Assembly (NCBI GenBank): GCA_025677825.1
Contig: JAIXMO010000072.1
Location: 54,490 to 118,489 of the forward strand
Direction: 5' to 3'
DNA: 64,000 nt
Source of the DNA: Helicostylum pulchrum
Taxonomy: Eukaryota > Mucoromycota > Mucoromycetes > Mucorales > Mucoraceae
Shown: positions 21,291 through 32,596 of the stretch, one piece after another
Layout of the letters: each line of letters starts with the position of its first letter
Numbering within the stretch: the stretch's first letter is position 1
Notes under the pieces: model-generated
The model's input: only the letters and a program-made list of their open reading frames with translations
Databases searched by the model: none
What the model was told of the DNA's origin: nothing
Position numbers and translations under genes: made by a program

Positions 21291-21794
21291 GTAAAGTATT
21301 TTTTCTAGCTAGTCTATAAAGGATGGGTTAGAAAAAAACAATCAGCACTTGTAAATACGTTAAATAAGAGATGAGACGTCAAACTAGTAAATATTTAGCA
21401 GAACAAATCTATTAAGTTTACTAAGTATATTTTTCAAATAATCTAATCACGCTATGAAGTAACTTCAAACCGTTAAAACTATTCTTCTTTTGCCTTGTTG
21501 TACTATGTTATAGAGATATGATATAAAAACCATTTTTGTTTATCAAAGATGTATTTAATAAAACATTCGTCGTGCTAACTACGACGACAAATAAGCATCG
21601 AAATTTCTTCTTCGGTAAAACATTTCCGTCATTTTTAAATGATTTATGATTGCATGACTAAAGGGGGAGGGGGGATTTTTACTTGGCAAAGTTTAGCCGG
21701 AGATATTTTGGCCTAATTTATAATGTATAAAAAAGGACACTAAAAAAAAGACTTTTTTTTCTTTTTTTCTTTTGTAACATAAAATAAAAATAAA
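21291..21794. other. Intergenic / promoter region of the acyltransferase gene
   Basis: No gene seen. It contains a G-rich stretch (about 21660-21675) and a pyrimidine tract just before the ATG at 21795, typical of fungal promoters. Confidence 0.45.
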
Positions 21795-23120
21795 ATGGCA
21801 TCGGATATAACGGCAAGTTACCCTATGAGTGTACCAGCTTATGTTTTCACAGTATTTGCACCTAGTATAATATTTATGGCATTATCACTACCAGTAAAGA
21901 AAAGAAATATTATTCAAGAATCTATTTTAGCTCTACTTTGGTTTGCGGAATTAACTATACCGATATACTACGCAGGGCAGTTCCCATACCTTTGTCTAAT
22001 GGTTACTTCAGTGTGGGCCTGGGCCAGTTCAATGAAGATGGGTGTTTGGGTATTCTCTATGAGTATGGATGAAAGACGTCAAAGAGCATTTATCTATAGT
22101 TTATCAGATTGGAGAAAATCTATCCCGACCAGTAGTACTACGTCAATTAAAATCCGACCCGATGAGTACGTTGATACTCGCTTAGGACATTTGATATGGA
22201 CAGTGATTAAAAACCAACTTGTGTTTGACGTAATAGACTTTACCTTTAATTACTGTGATTCACAACGTCCAATTAAGGTATATTCTGCATTTGTTTCCAA
22301 GGTACTAGATTATTTGGGTCAACATACTAGAGCAGCCGCATTAGCACCTGATCAACCTCTCACCTACAGCACCATTCTTATCAGTACCCTCATGTGTATG
22401 TTATTCTGTGTATATATCCAAATGCAATTACAGGTCACGTATGATGCAATCATGATCGTCTATGCCATCATCTACAAATGCTTACCAACAATAGAAAGGT
22501 GGCAGTTAGGTAAAGACCAAAATAAATTAAACACAAAGAATATTGTCAAGACCAAAGCAATTTTAAAAAGAGTAGAAGGAATCCGTAAAGTGAAGGCATA
22601 TATAGAAGAGACATTAAGTATGCCACCTTTATTTAATTCACCATGGTCAGCACATTCATTAAGAGATTTCTGGGGTAGAAGATGGCACACATTTTATAAC
22701 GATTGCTTTTATCGATTAGGATATCGACCTATTCGATTTACAGTCCAATTATTATTTAACTGTAAGCCACCTCGTTGGTTACCAGCATTAGCTGTATTTG
22801 TCATGTCTGGTATTATGCACGAGTACTTTTTATTTGCTGCCACAGGAACCTCACTTTATTTCGGATCTCCTTTACCCGCTTGCGGCATGCAATTTTTATT
22901 TTTTGTTATTCAAGTATGTTCAATTAGTATAGGTGATAAATTCTTTAAAGGCGGTTTATTAGGACAAGCATATGCTATCGCAAGTATGTCCTTTACTGCT
23001 CATTTATTTGTTGTACCATATATTTTAACCGGGTATTTATATATGGAAAGATTTTCATTTTACCGATTAGCTGTAAATCTTTATCGTGGCAATCCCAATA
23101 TCGTCGCTAGTATTTTTTAA
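21795..23120 (+). CDS. Wax-synthase-like membrane-bound O-acyltransferase
   Basis: Intronless, 441 residues, multipass. The C-terminal half shows the wax synthase/MBOAT_2 signature: SLRDFWGRRWH (about 289-299) and SGIMHEYF with the catalytic-type histidine (about 338-345). Hydrophobic segments lie at about 15-35, 40-85, 190-230 and 330-430. Such enzymes acylate alcohols, sterols or diacylglycerol at the ER; the substrate cannot be told from sequence. The motif spacing is intact, so it should be active. Confidence 0.82.
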   Translation: MASDITASYPMSVPAYVFTVFAPSIIFMALSLPVKKRNIIQESILALLWFAELTIPIYYAGQFPYLCLMVTSVWAWASSMKMGVWVFSMSMDERRQRAFIYSLSDWRKSIPTSSTTSIKIRPDEYVDTRLGHLIWTVIKNQLVFDVIDFTFNYCDSQRPIKVYSAFVSKVLDYLGQHTRAAALAPDQPLTYSTILISTLMCMLFCVYIQMQLQVTYDAIMIVYAIIYKCLPTIERWQLGKDQNKLNTKNIVKTKAILKRVEGIRKVKAYIEETLSMPPLFNSPWSAHSLRDFWGRRWHTFYNDCFYRLGYRPIRFTVQLLFNCKPPRWLPALAVFVMSGIMHEYFLFAATGTSLYFGSPLPACGMQFLFFVIQVCSISIGDKFFKGGLLGQAYAIASMSFTAHLFVVPYILTGYLYMERFSFYRLAVNLYRGNPNIVASIF

Positions 23121-23784
23121 ATAAACTTTTTTTCTTTTTATGTATATCCTTTAAATGTGTTTTATTGTGCATTATTTCCACTGTCAATTTGATATTTTCA
23201 CCGACAATAAGGTTAATTAATTATAAAAGGAAGAAACAAAACTACTTTAACCGAATTATTCAAACCGAACAGGCGGTGAAGTCGACCTGGCGTATCACCA
23301 CTCGAAAGTGTATATTTTTCAGATGAGGACAGAGTTTTGGGAGGATCGTTATTAGGAATATCATATGCAGCTTTAAGTTTTTTCTATTATATCGGAACGA
23401 CGTTGGAATAGGATTTTTTTTTTTCAATAATAGTAGTTATTTAGTACCCGCTCTACGGGAAAAAAATCATCTTAAAAATGCTGCAGGTTTGGAGATATAC
23501 AAGACCTGTTTCTTTCTTTAGATATATGTACTACTAAATCCCTTCTATCTGCACCGATTATATTCTCTCCACTGATATCATATAACACTTCTAGCAGTTT
23601 TTTTTTGGTTACCACAAAAAAAACTGCTGGAACTCCAAAAAAAAAAAAAAAAAAAAATGCGAATCTTAGATCGAATCAAAAAGTTATGACCAACATCTAA
23701 ACAGTCACTTTTTTTTTTTCATATAATCTTGACTTTGGGTGACAAAAAAACCATCTATTTTTTCTTTTCTTCAAGAAATATAAT
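23121..23784. other. Intergenic
   Basis: No gene seen. A small imperfect hairpin (CTAGCAGTTTTTTTT / AAAAAAAACTGCTGG) lies near 23593-23629, and an A-tract follows at about 23638-23657. The last 90 bases are the ADE16/17 leader. Confidence 0.45.
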
Positions 23785-25790
23785 ATGTCTCAAAAGATTG
23801 GTAAGTTTCTTTAGCTAACTAGCAAAAGAAAAGAGAAAGACTAACACGTTATAACTTTTGAAATAGCTATCCTCTCTGTCTATGACAAGACTGGTTTGCT
23901 TGACTTCGCCAAGGAACTTCACGCTTTAAACGTTCGTTTGCTTGGTTCCGGTGGAACTGCCAAACTTGTTCGTGAAGCTGGTATCCCTATTGGGTAAAGT
24001 AGAAGCTACCGACATACATATATCGCGTTTACTTATATTTTTTTTAGTGATGTCTCTGAAATTACCAAGGCTCCCGAGATGTTGGGTGGTCGTGTCAAGA
24101 CTTTACATCCTGCTGTTCACGGTGGTACGTTTTGCTAGTCACTTACAACGTCTATCATTTTACTAATTAAATTTTTGTAGGTATTTTGGCTCGTAATATT
24201 GAAAGTGACGAAAAGGATCTCGCTGAACAAAACATTGAAAAGATCGATATCGTTGTCTGTAACCTTTACCCTTTCAAGGAGACCATTGCTAAGCCCGATG
24301 TTACTATTCCTCAAGCTGTTGAAGAAGTTGATATTGGTAAATTTTTTTTCGATTTTTTCTAAATATGCAAAGCTAACCCTTTTTTTTATAAAAAAAAAGG
24401 CGGTGTTACTTTACTCCGTGCTGCCGCAAAGAACCACGCTCGTGTTTCTATTGTTTCTGATCCTACCGATTACTCCAAGATTATTGAAGAACTCAAATCT
24501 GGTGAAATCACTCAAGAGACCCGTAACTCTCTTGCTTTAAAGGCCTTCAACCAAACTGCCGATTACGACAGCGCTATTGCCGATTACTTCCGTCACCAAT
24601 ACTCCAAGGACTCCGCCATGATGACTCTTCGTTATGGTGCTAACCCTCACCAAGCCCCTGCTCAAATCTTCGTTAAGGATGGTAAGTTACCTGTTCAAGT
24701 ATTGAGCGGTTCTCCCGGTTATATCAATTTCTTGGATGCCTTAAACTCTTGGGCTTTGGTTAAGGAACTTAAGGAAGCTACTGGTGTCCCCGCTGCTGCT
24801 TCTTTCAAGCACGTTTCCCCTGCAGGTGCTGCCATTGGTCTTCCTTTAAACGAAACTGACAAAAAGGTTTATCAAGTTGATGACTTAAAGGTCCCCTTGA
24901 CTCCTCTTGCCAGTGCTTATGCTCGTGCTCGTGGTGCTGATCGTATGTCTTCTTTCGGTGATTTCATTGCTTTATCCGATAAGGTTGACATTGCCACTGC
25001 CAAGATTATTAACCGTGAAGTCTCTGATGGTGTTATCGCTCCTGGTTACGATGACGAGGCTCTTGAGATCTTAAAGAAGAAGAAGAACGGTAAGTACTGT
25101 GTTCTTCAAATGGATCCCAACTACACTCCTGAGCAACAAGAGATCAGACAAGTTTACGGTTTATATTTGGAACAAAAGAGAAACGATTGTAAGATTGATG
25201 CTTCTCTTTTCACCAACGTTGTTACCGAGAACAAGAACTTACCCAAGGAAGCTGTTAACGATTTAATTGTTGCTACCATTGCTCTTAAATATACTCAATC
25301 CAACTCTGTCTGTTATGCCAAGAACGGTATGGTCATTGGTCTTGGTGCTGGTCAACAATCTCGTATTCATTGTACTCGCCTTGCTGGTGATAAGGCCGAT
25401 AACTGGTGGATGCGTCATCATCCTAAGGTACTTGCCTTTGATTTCAAGAAGGGTACTAAGCGTGCTGATAAGTCTAACGCTATCGATCTCTTTGTTACTA
25501 ACCAAGTTGGTGAAGGTGTTGAACTCGAAGCTTGGAAGGCTAACTTTAACACTGTCCCCACTCTTTTAACTGAAGAAGAACGTAAGGAATGGATGAGTAA
25601 GCTTACCGATACTGTTGTTTCATCTGATGCTTTCTTCCCCTTCTCTGATAACATTTACCGTGCTCATCGTTCCGGTGCCAAGTACGTTGCTGCTGCTTCT
25701 GGTTCAGTTCAAGATGCGGTTGTCATTGAAGCTGCTAACAACAACGATATGGTTCTTGTTCATACCAACTTGAGACTTTTCCATCATTAA
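23785..25790 (+). CDS. ADE17: Bifunctional AICAR transformylase / IMP cyclohydrolase
   Basis: Catalyses the last two steps of de novo purine synthesis in the cytosol: formylation of AICAR with 10-formyl-THF, then cyclisation to IMP. Exons 23785-23800, 23867-23993, 24048-24124, 24181-24336 and 24400-25790 join to 588 residues, the normal length. The N-terminal cyclohydrolase domain shows LGSGGTAK and [14 protein letters not shown]. The transformylase domain shows [12 protein letters not shown] and [11 protein letters not shown] with the Lys-His pair. All introns are near the 5' end. Codon use is strongly biased (AAG, AAC, TTC, GCT, CTT), unlike its neighbours, suggesting high expression. The symbol covers the ADE16/ADE17 pair, which cannot be separated here. 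Confidence 0.95.
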
Positions 25791-26122
25791 AGATTTCATC
25801 ACTTAACACCTCCTCTCCCGTACCCCCCCCCCCCCAAAAAAAAAAATTTGTACAATAAAAAACTTTTTAAAATTTACCGTAAAATTCGCGCCTTTGTTAT
25901 ATGTTAAAATGTAAAGTCCAGTTGGTGCCTCTCATCTAAGGGGGTCTTATATGTTGTCGCATTGAAAGCTTTGCTTCGCATTAGACAAAGCATTTTCGAG
26001 AGAGTTCATTTGTGACTGTAAAGGAACACGGGTCTTTTTTTTTTTTTTTTTTTTTTTTTGTATATTTTCCTTCCTTTTTTGTTTCTCGTTCTTCTTTTAC
26101 AACAATAAAGAGAAAAAGAAAA
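25791..26122. other. Intergenic
   Basis: About 330 bases. Contains a C-run/A-run junction (about 25823-25847) and a T-tract (about 26035-26059) upstream of the calcineurin B start. Nothing else seen. Confidence 0.45.
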
Positions 26123-26764
26123 ATGGGTCAATCTGGTTCACAACTTGAGGATATGGTTAATTCCTCCAACTGTAAAACAATAATACCAAATAAAATAATA
26201 ACCCTTTACTAAAAGCGTAATTTACCTAGTTTCTGCAGAAGAAATTCAACGTCTTTATAAGCGTTTTATGAAGTTGGATAAAGATAATTCAGGTTCTATT
26301 GATAAAGAGGAATTCCTTTCTATTCCTCAAATTGCCAATAACCCTTTAGCTTCTCGTATGATTGCTATTTTTGATGAAGATGGAGGAGGAGATGTAGATT
26401 TTCATGAGTTTATTAAGGGTCTTAGCGCTTTCAGCGCTCGCGGAAACAAAAGAGAAAAACTTGAATGTGAGTTAATATTAACATATACACGAAACGACAA
26501 ACATTAACTTTTTCTTTTAAAAAAAAAGTCGCGTTCAAGGTATATGACATGGACAGGGATGGTTTTATTTCAAATGGTGAATTGTTTCTTGTACTTAAAA
26601 TGATGGTCGGTAGTAATTTGAAAGACAATCAGTTACAACAAATTGTAGATAAGACTATAATGGAAGCAGATAAAGATGGTGATGGAAAGATTAGTTTTGA
26701 GGAATTTTTGGTTATGGTCGAGAATACTGATGTAGCTAAACAAATGACACTTGAAAGCTTTTAA
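26123..26764 (+). CDS. CNB1: Calcineurin regulatory subunit B
   Basis: EF-hand regulatory subunit of the Ca2+/calmodulin-dependent phosphatase calcineurin. Exons 26123-26171, 26230-26466 and 26529-26764 give 173 residues. MGQSGS at the start is a myristoylation signal. Four EF-hands are visible: [39 protein letters not shown] and [13 protein letters not shown]. At the first 3' splice site the downstream AG (CTGCAG) would create a stop; the upstream CCTAG at 26227-26229 gives the family sequence [12 protein letters not shown]-type calcineurin subunit is consistent with stress and hyphal-growth signalling in fungi. Confidence 0.94.
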
Positions 26765-27292
26765 AAAAAAAGAACCGTAAACATAATATCCTCCTCATTC
26801 GCTACCAAAAAGAAAAAAAATATAATTCATTTTCACATAAATCCACCTACTTCTTGAAAACTACTGGGGAAAAGCACTTTGAAATATCTATTTCCTTCTA
26901 TTTGTACTTCTTTTTTGACAACATCATGTAATTTAAATCCCATTTATCGTCATAATACAAATATTTGATCTCTAAGAGGACTTTGTTGTAAAGAATAAAA
27001 AGAAGAAAAAAAAAAAGAGTTGAGTCTTGTTCTAACAGTTCGAGAGGGTAGATTTTATTGCATAATTAAAAACGTACGAGATAAATCAAAAATCGTTCAG
27101 GAACTGGATCACCCTTATGACTTTTTTTTTCCCCATCCCATTATGTATGCTTCCTCTAACAAGTTTATCAACAATTCCTAATTAAAACGTGGATACAATC
27201 TAATTTGTTGTGGTATATTCAAGCCTTTTTTTTTTCTTTTTCTTTAATTGTTATGTACAAGGATAAAAAAAAAAACCACATAATACTAGGAA
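26765..27292. other. Intergenic, convergent 3' region
   Basis: About 530 bases between the convergent CNB1 and acidic-protein genes. AT-rich with A/T homopolymers; nothing recognised. Confidence 0.45.
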
Positions 27293-27769
27293 TTAGACAA
27301 TTTCGACTTCAATATCTTCTTCTTCTTCATCTTCCAATTGTTTACTACAAACTTCAACTTCTTGACAATAATCTTCTTCATCTTGTAGAGCAAGAGCAAG
27401 CGCCAATTCTTCTTCTTCATCTTCATTGTCACTTTCTGCGTTAAATAATTGTTCTTCTAATAATTCTTCGCCGTCTGCTTCACACTGTGCAACTAAATCT
27501 TGAAACCAAACATCAAGACATTTATCACTTTCATCCTTCATAAATTTTGCTTCTGTATTTGACTCATCTGTAGATAAATTTTCGATCTGAAGCATCAATA
27601 ATCGAAGTGAATTTAATAATTCTGCAGAGATCTCTCCTGAAGAAGGGGTTGATTTAATCTCTGCAAGAATGTCTGTTAAATCAGTCAATAAAGTATTGTT
27701 ACGAGGACGCTTTGAGTCCAAGTCTGGTTCAGCTGATAGGCTACGTTTATGAGTTGTTGTCCCTGACAT
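27293..27769 (-). CDS. Small acidic protein, unknown
   Basis: A single exon of 158 residues. The N-terminal 25 residues are basic and Ser-rich with an NLS-like RSLSAEPDLDSKRPR. The middle is helical, and the C-terminal 55 residues are strongly acidic (ESDNEDEEEELALALALQ and further Glu/Asp runs). The composition suggests a nuclear or histone-binding type protein, but no family was recognised. The start is the ATG at 27769. It lies head-to-tail behind the SANT-like gene. Confidence 0.6.
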   Translation of the reverse strand: MSGTTTHKRSLSAEPDLDSKRPRNNTLLTDLTDILAEIKSTPSSGEISAELLNSLRLLMLQIENLSTDESNTEAKFMKDESDKCLDVWFQDLVAQCEADGEELLEEQLFNAESDNEDEEEELALALALQDEEDYCQEVEVCSKQLEDEEEEDIEVEIV

Positions 27770-27881
27770 TGAGTGTATATATATATGTATATGGTATGAA
27801 GAAAAGAGAAAGAGAAAAAGAAAGAAATAAAAAAAATATAGACATAGTGTGGCTTATTTACAGCAAATTTATATATTTTTT

Positions 27882-28537
27882 TTAAATCTTTTTGTGATAT
27901 TCTATTAATGCCTTTTCTACATTGCCATCGTCATCGTATATAAGTACACCTTGTTTCCATGAACCGTACTTTAATCCGATCTCTTTGTTTGCCTCGTATT
28001 CTCTAGCGATATCCTGTTCATTTCCTTTCCACCCACGATACATTTGAAGATTTTGACGTCCAATTAATCGAATACTTTTAACACGCAAATCATTTGTAGA
28101 CTTTTTTTTTATGTATGCGTTAGTTTCATAGGGATATAATATATCAACAATGCAACTTACCCATTTAGGCAAATACTCTTTTGACATTTCTCCAAAATGA
28201 CCAATTCCAAACTTTTCAATACCTTGTATCAACAAACCCCTTTCAACGTCAGTCCATTTACGAGCCTCTTCCTTTTTAAGACCCTTTGGTGGTCTGAAAT
28301 AACTATCGACAGAGTTAATAAACTATACAAGTTTTTACAATGCTTTAAAATAGCTTACTCTTGATTTAAACTACCATCGGGATAAATCATATTCTTTGTA
28401 ATTTCAAATTCTTCTCGAACACAAAACTTTAATCGAAACTGTTTAATCCATTCTTGTTTCTTTTTAATCACCAATTCTTCTGGTGTAATATTTTCCTCCT
28501 TTTGTGTATCTTCCATAATTGTATCTGCTTCACTCAT
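27882..28537 (-). CDS. SANT/Myb-like nuclear protein
   Basis: Exons 28359-28537, 28161-28302 and 27882-28100 give 179 residues. Residues about 60-107 (RPPKGLKKEEARKWTDVERG, then IQGIEKFGIGHFGEMSKEYL) form a Myb/SANT-type helix set. A conserved block follows: LRVKSIRLIGRQNLQMYRGW, the acidic-basic region NKEIGLKYGSWKQGVLIYDD, and a Lys-rich end. Splicing out the second intron (GTAAGT...AAAAG) joins LPKW to STNDLR, which reads as one domain. The start is set at the ATG at 28537; upstream in-frame codons come from the 5' leader. It is probably a chromatin or DNA-binding protein; partner unknown. Confidence 0.68.
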
Positions 28538-28649
28538 TCTATTGTATTTTTTTTTTATCAAGTTAAAAAAAGAAAAAAAAAGAAAGAAAAAAAACGCGTC
28601 CAAGTTTTTTTTATTTATTTAATTTTTACGTGACGTTACAAACAAGGAA

Positions 28650-28979
28650 TCATTTCTTAGCTACTGCTTGATTATCAAGGTGAATCTTGACTGAACTATT
28701 ATACGCCGCCCATACCTGGGATATCTTTTCTGTTTCTCTATTCGCTTTATTAATTATCTATTTACAGTATATTAGTTTACTTTACGGCTGTTAGTTTTCT
28801 TTTGATCAAGTACCTCAAGTTTGTCATTAACTTTGTTCATATTCTGATTGAGTTTTCGCTATTCAACAAAATAGTATAAACATTATATAGGCTCTATATA
28901 TATAAAAATAGTGACTTACAACATTAGCTATAATTCTATTTAATAAAGCACTTTGTTGTTCTTCATGAGGATTCTCCAT
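28650..28979 (-). CDS. DAD4: DASH complex subunit Dad4
   Basis: Three tiny exons (28920-28979, 28814-28858, 28650-28757) encode 70 residues, close to the 72 of yeast Dad4. The start MENPHE is identical to yeast, followed by LLNRIIANVRKLNQNM, a short coiled coil, and YNSSVKIHLD near the end, matching the yeast YHSSVQFNLE. Dad4 is part of the DASH/Dam1 ring that couples kinetochores to spindle microtubules in fungi. No exon is long enough to be noticed as an ordinary ORF. Introns are 61 and 55 bases with GTAAGT and GTACTT donors. Confidence 0.9.
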
Positions 28980-29068
28980 TATAATAAAAAAGAATAAAAA
29001 GAAAAAAAGATTAAATTTTATTTAAAACTAAGAATTAAAAACACAAATGTATAAAAATAAAGAGGTAT

Positions 29069-29895
29069 TTAAAGGGAAATAGAAAGAGCAGCAATTGCAG
29101 CAACAACAGGAAGCAAGCCAGCATAAATTTGGTTACCACTATTACCAGTAGCAGTAGGAGCAGGAGCAGAAGCAGAAGCAGTACCCTTAATAGCCAAAGC
29201 ATCTGCTGCGGCCTGTGTAGCATTCTTTACAACGATAAGTGCAGGTGCTGGTTCACCGTCAGCGCTACCATGAGCAGTAGAACTACTTGTCCAATTGATA
29301 GAACCAACCTCACTAGAAGAGTAAATTAGTATAAAAGTAAAAAATTATTATACGAGACTTCTCTATTTACCATGTTTGAACGACAGGGAAATAAAATGAA
29401 ACATTAGCCTGAGAACTTAAATCAACGTTAGGAACAGTTAAAACAATAGGGAAATCAAGAGCATCAGTTCCTTTAAGAAGGCCGCCAGACCAAGTAATAG
29501 TGCTAACAGAAGAATTTGAGCTATCGCGATAAGCAGTTGCAAGAGTCTGTTTTTTAAAAAATAACATTAGTATTTACTTTTTATGTACATATATCAAGAT
29601 ATATAAACACACATACCCACTTATCTACTGGTCTAGCCGTAATATTAGTAACAGTTTCAGGAACAGTAACAATAATAGAGACAGTAGAAGATCCATTACA
29701 TCCATGAGGAACATGAAACATAGTGTTCAATACTTGATTAGGCTATATAACATGACATCAGTAACAAGAAAAAAATTAGCGAGTTCTTGGACTTACCTCA
29801 GCATACTTGGGAGACAAATTAATATGAGCATGAACAGAAGAAATAGCAACCACAAAAGCGGATACAATTAAAGCAGCACGAGTAGTAAAGACCAT
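29069..29895 (-). CDS. Secreted, GPI-type YcnI (DUF1775) protein
   Basis: Exons 29797-29895, 29617-29742, 29371-29546 and 29069-29312 give 214 residues. A signal peptide (about 1-23) is followed directly by HAHINLSP, so the mature protein would start with an N-terminal His, the copper-binding arrangement of bacterial YcnI. YcnI landmarks follow: FHVPHGCNGSSTVSIIVTVP, TWSGGLL, and FPVVQTCEVGSINWTS, where the Cys codon is made by splicing TG|T. An Ala/Ser/Pro spacer and a hydrophobic C-terminus suggest a GPI anchor. A cell-surface copper role is inferred from the family. Such proteins are best known in bacteria. Confidence 0.85.
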
Positions 29896-31099
29896 TGTAT
29901 ATAAGAGAGAAGGATTAACGATCTGTTTCGATCTCTTCCTCCTTCCCTTTTTATAGAAATTTTAACAAGCAGAGTAGCGAAATTAGCTCAAACACCAATA
30001 GATCTTTACTCTTTTAATGTCTGCGCCGATTTAAAAAAGGGAATGTTTTGCATTTTCGGGATGATCTTAAGTACATGCGTAAATAAAAGATCGCGTTTTT
30101 TTTTTGCGAATTTAAAAAGTAAATGGTAATTTCTGACAACTCCATATTTTAGCGATATATTCTTTAAAAATTGTTATATATGTATACTTACAAAACATAT
30201 AGACGTTATTATTAAATCGGATTGCTAATAAAACTTTTCGTTACTTTTTTTTTATTGATTCACTTAATCCGGGACCTGCAAGTTAAACGAATCAAAAGAT
30301 AAGCCGTAGCATAAACGTCTCAGGTGCACAGTTCTCCAGGGAAAAAAAATCGAATCACCAAAAAAAACAATAAGTTTTAAAAGCTTCAACTATGTAAGAT
30401 CATCCATGTATATGCGTTTATACACTTTAGCATTTAACTAAATTAAGAATCAAACAAGTTTTTATATTGTAAGATTTTAAAAAGAAATATCAAAGGTTTC
30501 AGTATGAAATTTTATTATGTCGTGTAACGACCAAAAATTTGTAATTAAGTTTTTTTTTTACGAGGGTAAGTAACTGAAGAAGCAATTCGTAATAAACTAC
30601 CACTGTTTTTTTTAGACATAGCTAACTTTAAAAATGACCGGCACCCAAGAAAACACGTTTTTGGTACCCTTGACAAATTCTCGAAACCCTGGGAGCAGTT
30701 TGTAGTTCATCTAGAGATGGCGAATACGTTGTTCAAACTTGGATATGACTTCATTGTAAATTTCGTTATCTACAAAAAATAAAATGCATGTTATAATTTG
30801 AAAAATATTTAACTACTTACACTTATATCTGAAGGATTTAAGAGTTTTAAATCAAATAAAATATTTATACAAAAGAAAAAAATAAATTTGTTACGGTCTG
30901 TGTTTATGTTTGGGTGTTTCCCCACGCCAGTTGTGTCGAGTTGACGGTATTATCAAAAGCCATCTGCTTTAATTGCTGGGTAGTAAATACACACCTAGAG
31001 ATCTGTTTCAAAAAGGCAAGTCAGATTATGCGAAGTGTAATAAATTTTGGATACATTACGTGTATAAACTTTAAAGTCTTGAAAGACATACCTTGTCTG
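29896..31099. other. Intergenic / decayed sequence
   Basis: 1.2 kb with no gene. The first 150 bases are the promoter of the YcnI gene. The right part adjoins Fanzor relic D and may include its 3' flank; no terminal repeat was recognised. Confidence 0.45.
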
Positions 31100-32596
31100 T
31101 TACGGCGATTTGGGGTTTGAACTAGATACTATTGCAGATCTCTTGAAAGCAACAGGTACGTCTTTGATCTTAAAAATGGAACTTGCTACAGCCACCATAT
31201 TTCTTGTGGCGTTTACATCCCTTAACCAGATCTTGTTACATGTTTCACAGATGAGAGAACTTTTCCCTTTATCACGGGCATCCTTTAAGGTTCTGTTATT
31301 ACATACACTGCATATTTGAGAGGTTAAATACTCGTCAATGGTAACCGCAATTAACTAACCGTCAGTTTCACGCTTCTTCAATTCGCGCAGCAGTTTCCTT
31401 TTAATTTTACGTTATCTTTCCCAAACATGCCTGCTCCGAAGATCACCAACGGTTCCTTTTGTTGGTATTGGTTAAACTGTCCGGGCAAGAACTTGTTGGT
31501 TCTAAATCACAGATTATATATTAAGTAACATGATTAATGTATATTTAGACAAATATTTTCTATAGTATTACTTTATTGAGCTTTCCTTCTTGAGCTCTCG
31601 TCATTCATTATAGCTTTCTTTTTAGAGTTTTTGTTTTTCGGGTTCTTATTCTTCTTCTTCTTCTAACCTATTAAGAAGAAACTCTTTATGTTAGTATTTC
31701 TGCGACAAATATGAAAGTGGTTACGATTACTTTTTTTTATAGCAAAGTTTTTTGAAGTTAAAAATACGGCAAAACATTCCAATTTGACCGTTGAAACCTT
31801 TGAGCTTCTTTTCTTTCACAAATGGTGCAAAAGATTCGATATTGAGCGTGATAAGTCGCCAATGTAAACTTGCTCTTGGTAATATAGACGGAAGTTTTGG
31901 GAGAGGGAGCCTTCTTATGTCAAAAGTATTATAGACTGATGCTCTTCTTCCAGTTTTGATAAGGTGTGAAAGAGAAACGGAACAAATTTTTCTGGAGACC
32001 TCGATAAAGTCGATAACGTTATTTGGGAATTTAAAAGATTCTTTAATGGTAAAAAAAAGTAGTAATCTGTTCTTTTATGGTTTCCGTCAAAGTATTGTCA
32101 TTCAGCCACTCAGGAGATCCTTGGAAAACCAGCTGATAACAATAATTACAGACAACGTCTCTTACAAGCTTTGAGCTCATACTCTATATAAAATAATTTA
32201 AATTTAAATGTATTGATTTTATGTCAATCATTACCACAAATTTTGTTTGCAACTTATACCGTAAATATGACGAAACTTTTCTTTCGAAAGTTTCAACGAT
32301 GGCATTTCTATATGACGTAGAAATTTCAACGCATGCTTCAGATAACAGTCTCTTGCTCCCGCAAGTAGAGTATTTTCATATGCAGCGGAAGGATTTTCAT
32401 TTTTGAATTGATCCCAAATAGAGAGAATATTTTGGGGTAAAAGCACGTTACTGGTTGGTTTCTTGCCATTTCCCAACTGGCAAATTGTGTACCGAAACTG
32501 CTGCTTAAATATATCTTGTTTACTAGAATGTACAGCTTTGACAGTTAGGTCTTGGTAAGTTTTATTTGTAACTGAAATAATATTAAAGCCAAACAA
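31100..32596 (-). pseudogene. Fanzor/TnpB-like nuclease relic D
   Basis: Reading the minus strand from about 32596: an N-terminal block (FRYTICQLGNGKKPTSNVLL...IWDQFKNENP), a long partly open region to about 31740, a basic stretch rich in Asn/Lys, then LVIFGAGMFG (about 31450). After it come VTIDEYLTSQICSVC (about 31340), the Cys pair CETCNKIW and LRDVNATRNM (RuvC-III), ending in a stop at 31100-31102. This is the Fanzor C-terminal order with the relocated Glu (DEY-x-TS). Damage: a frameshift near 31390, an in-frame TAG just before VTIDEY, and no recognisable RuvC-I D-x-G. It is less decayed than A and belongs to a different subfamily from the 45-kb gene. Confidence 0.72.

Noticed and set aside
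26230..26242. CTGCAG as the first 3' splice site of CNB1
   Set aside because: It would create an immediate stop (T|AA); the CCTAG site 10 bases upstream restores the calcineurin B sequence.
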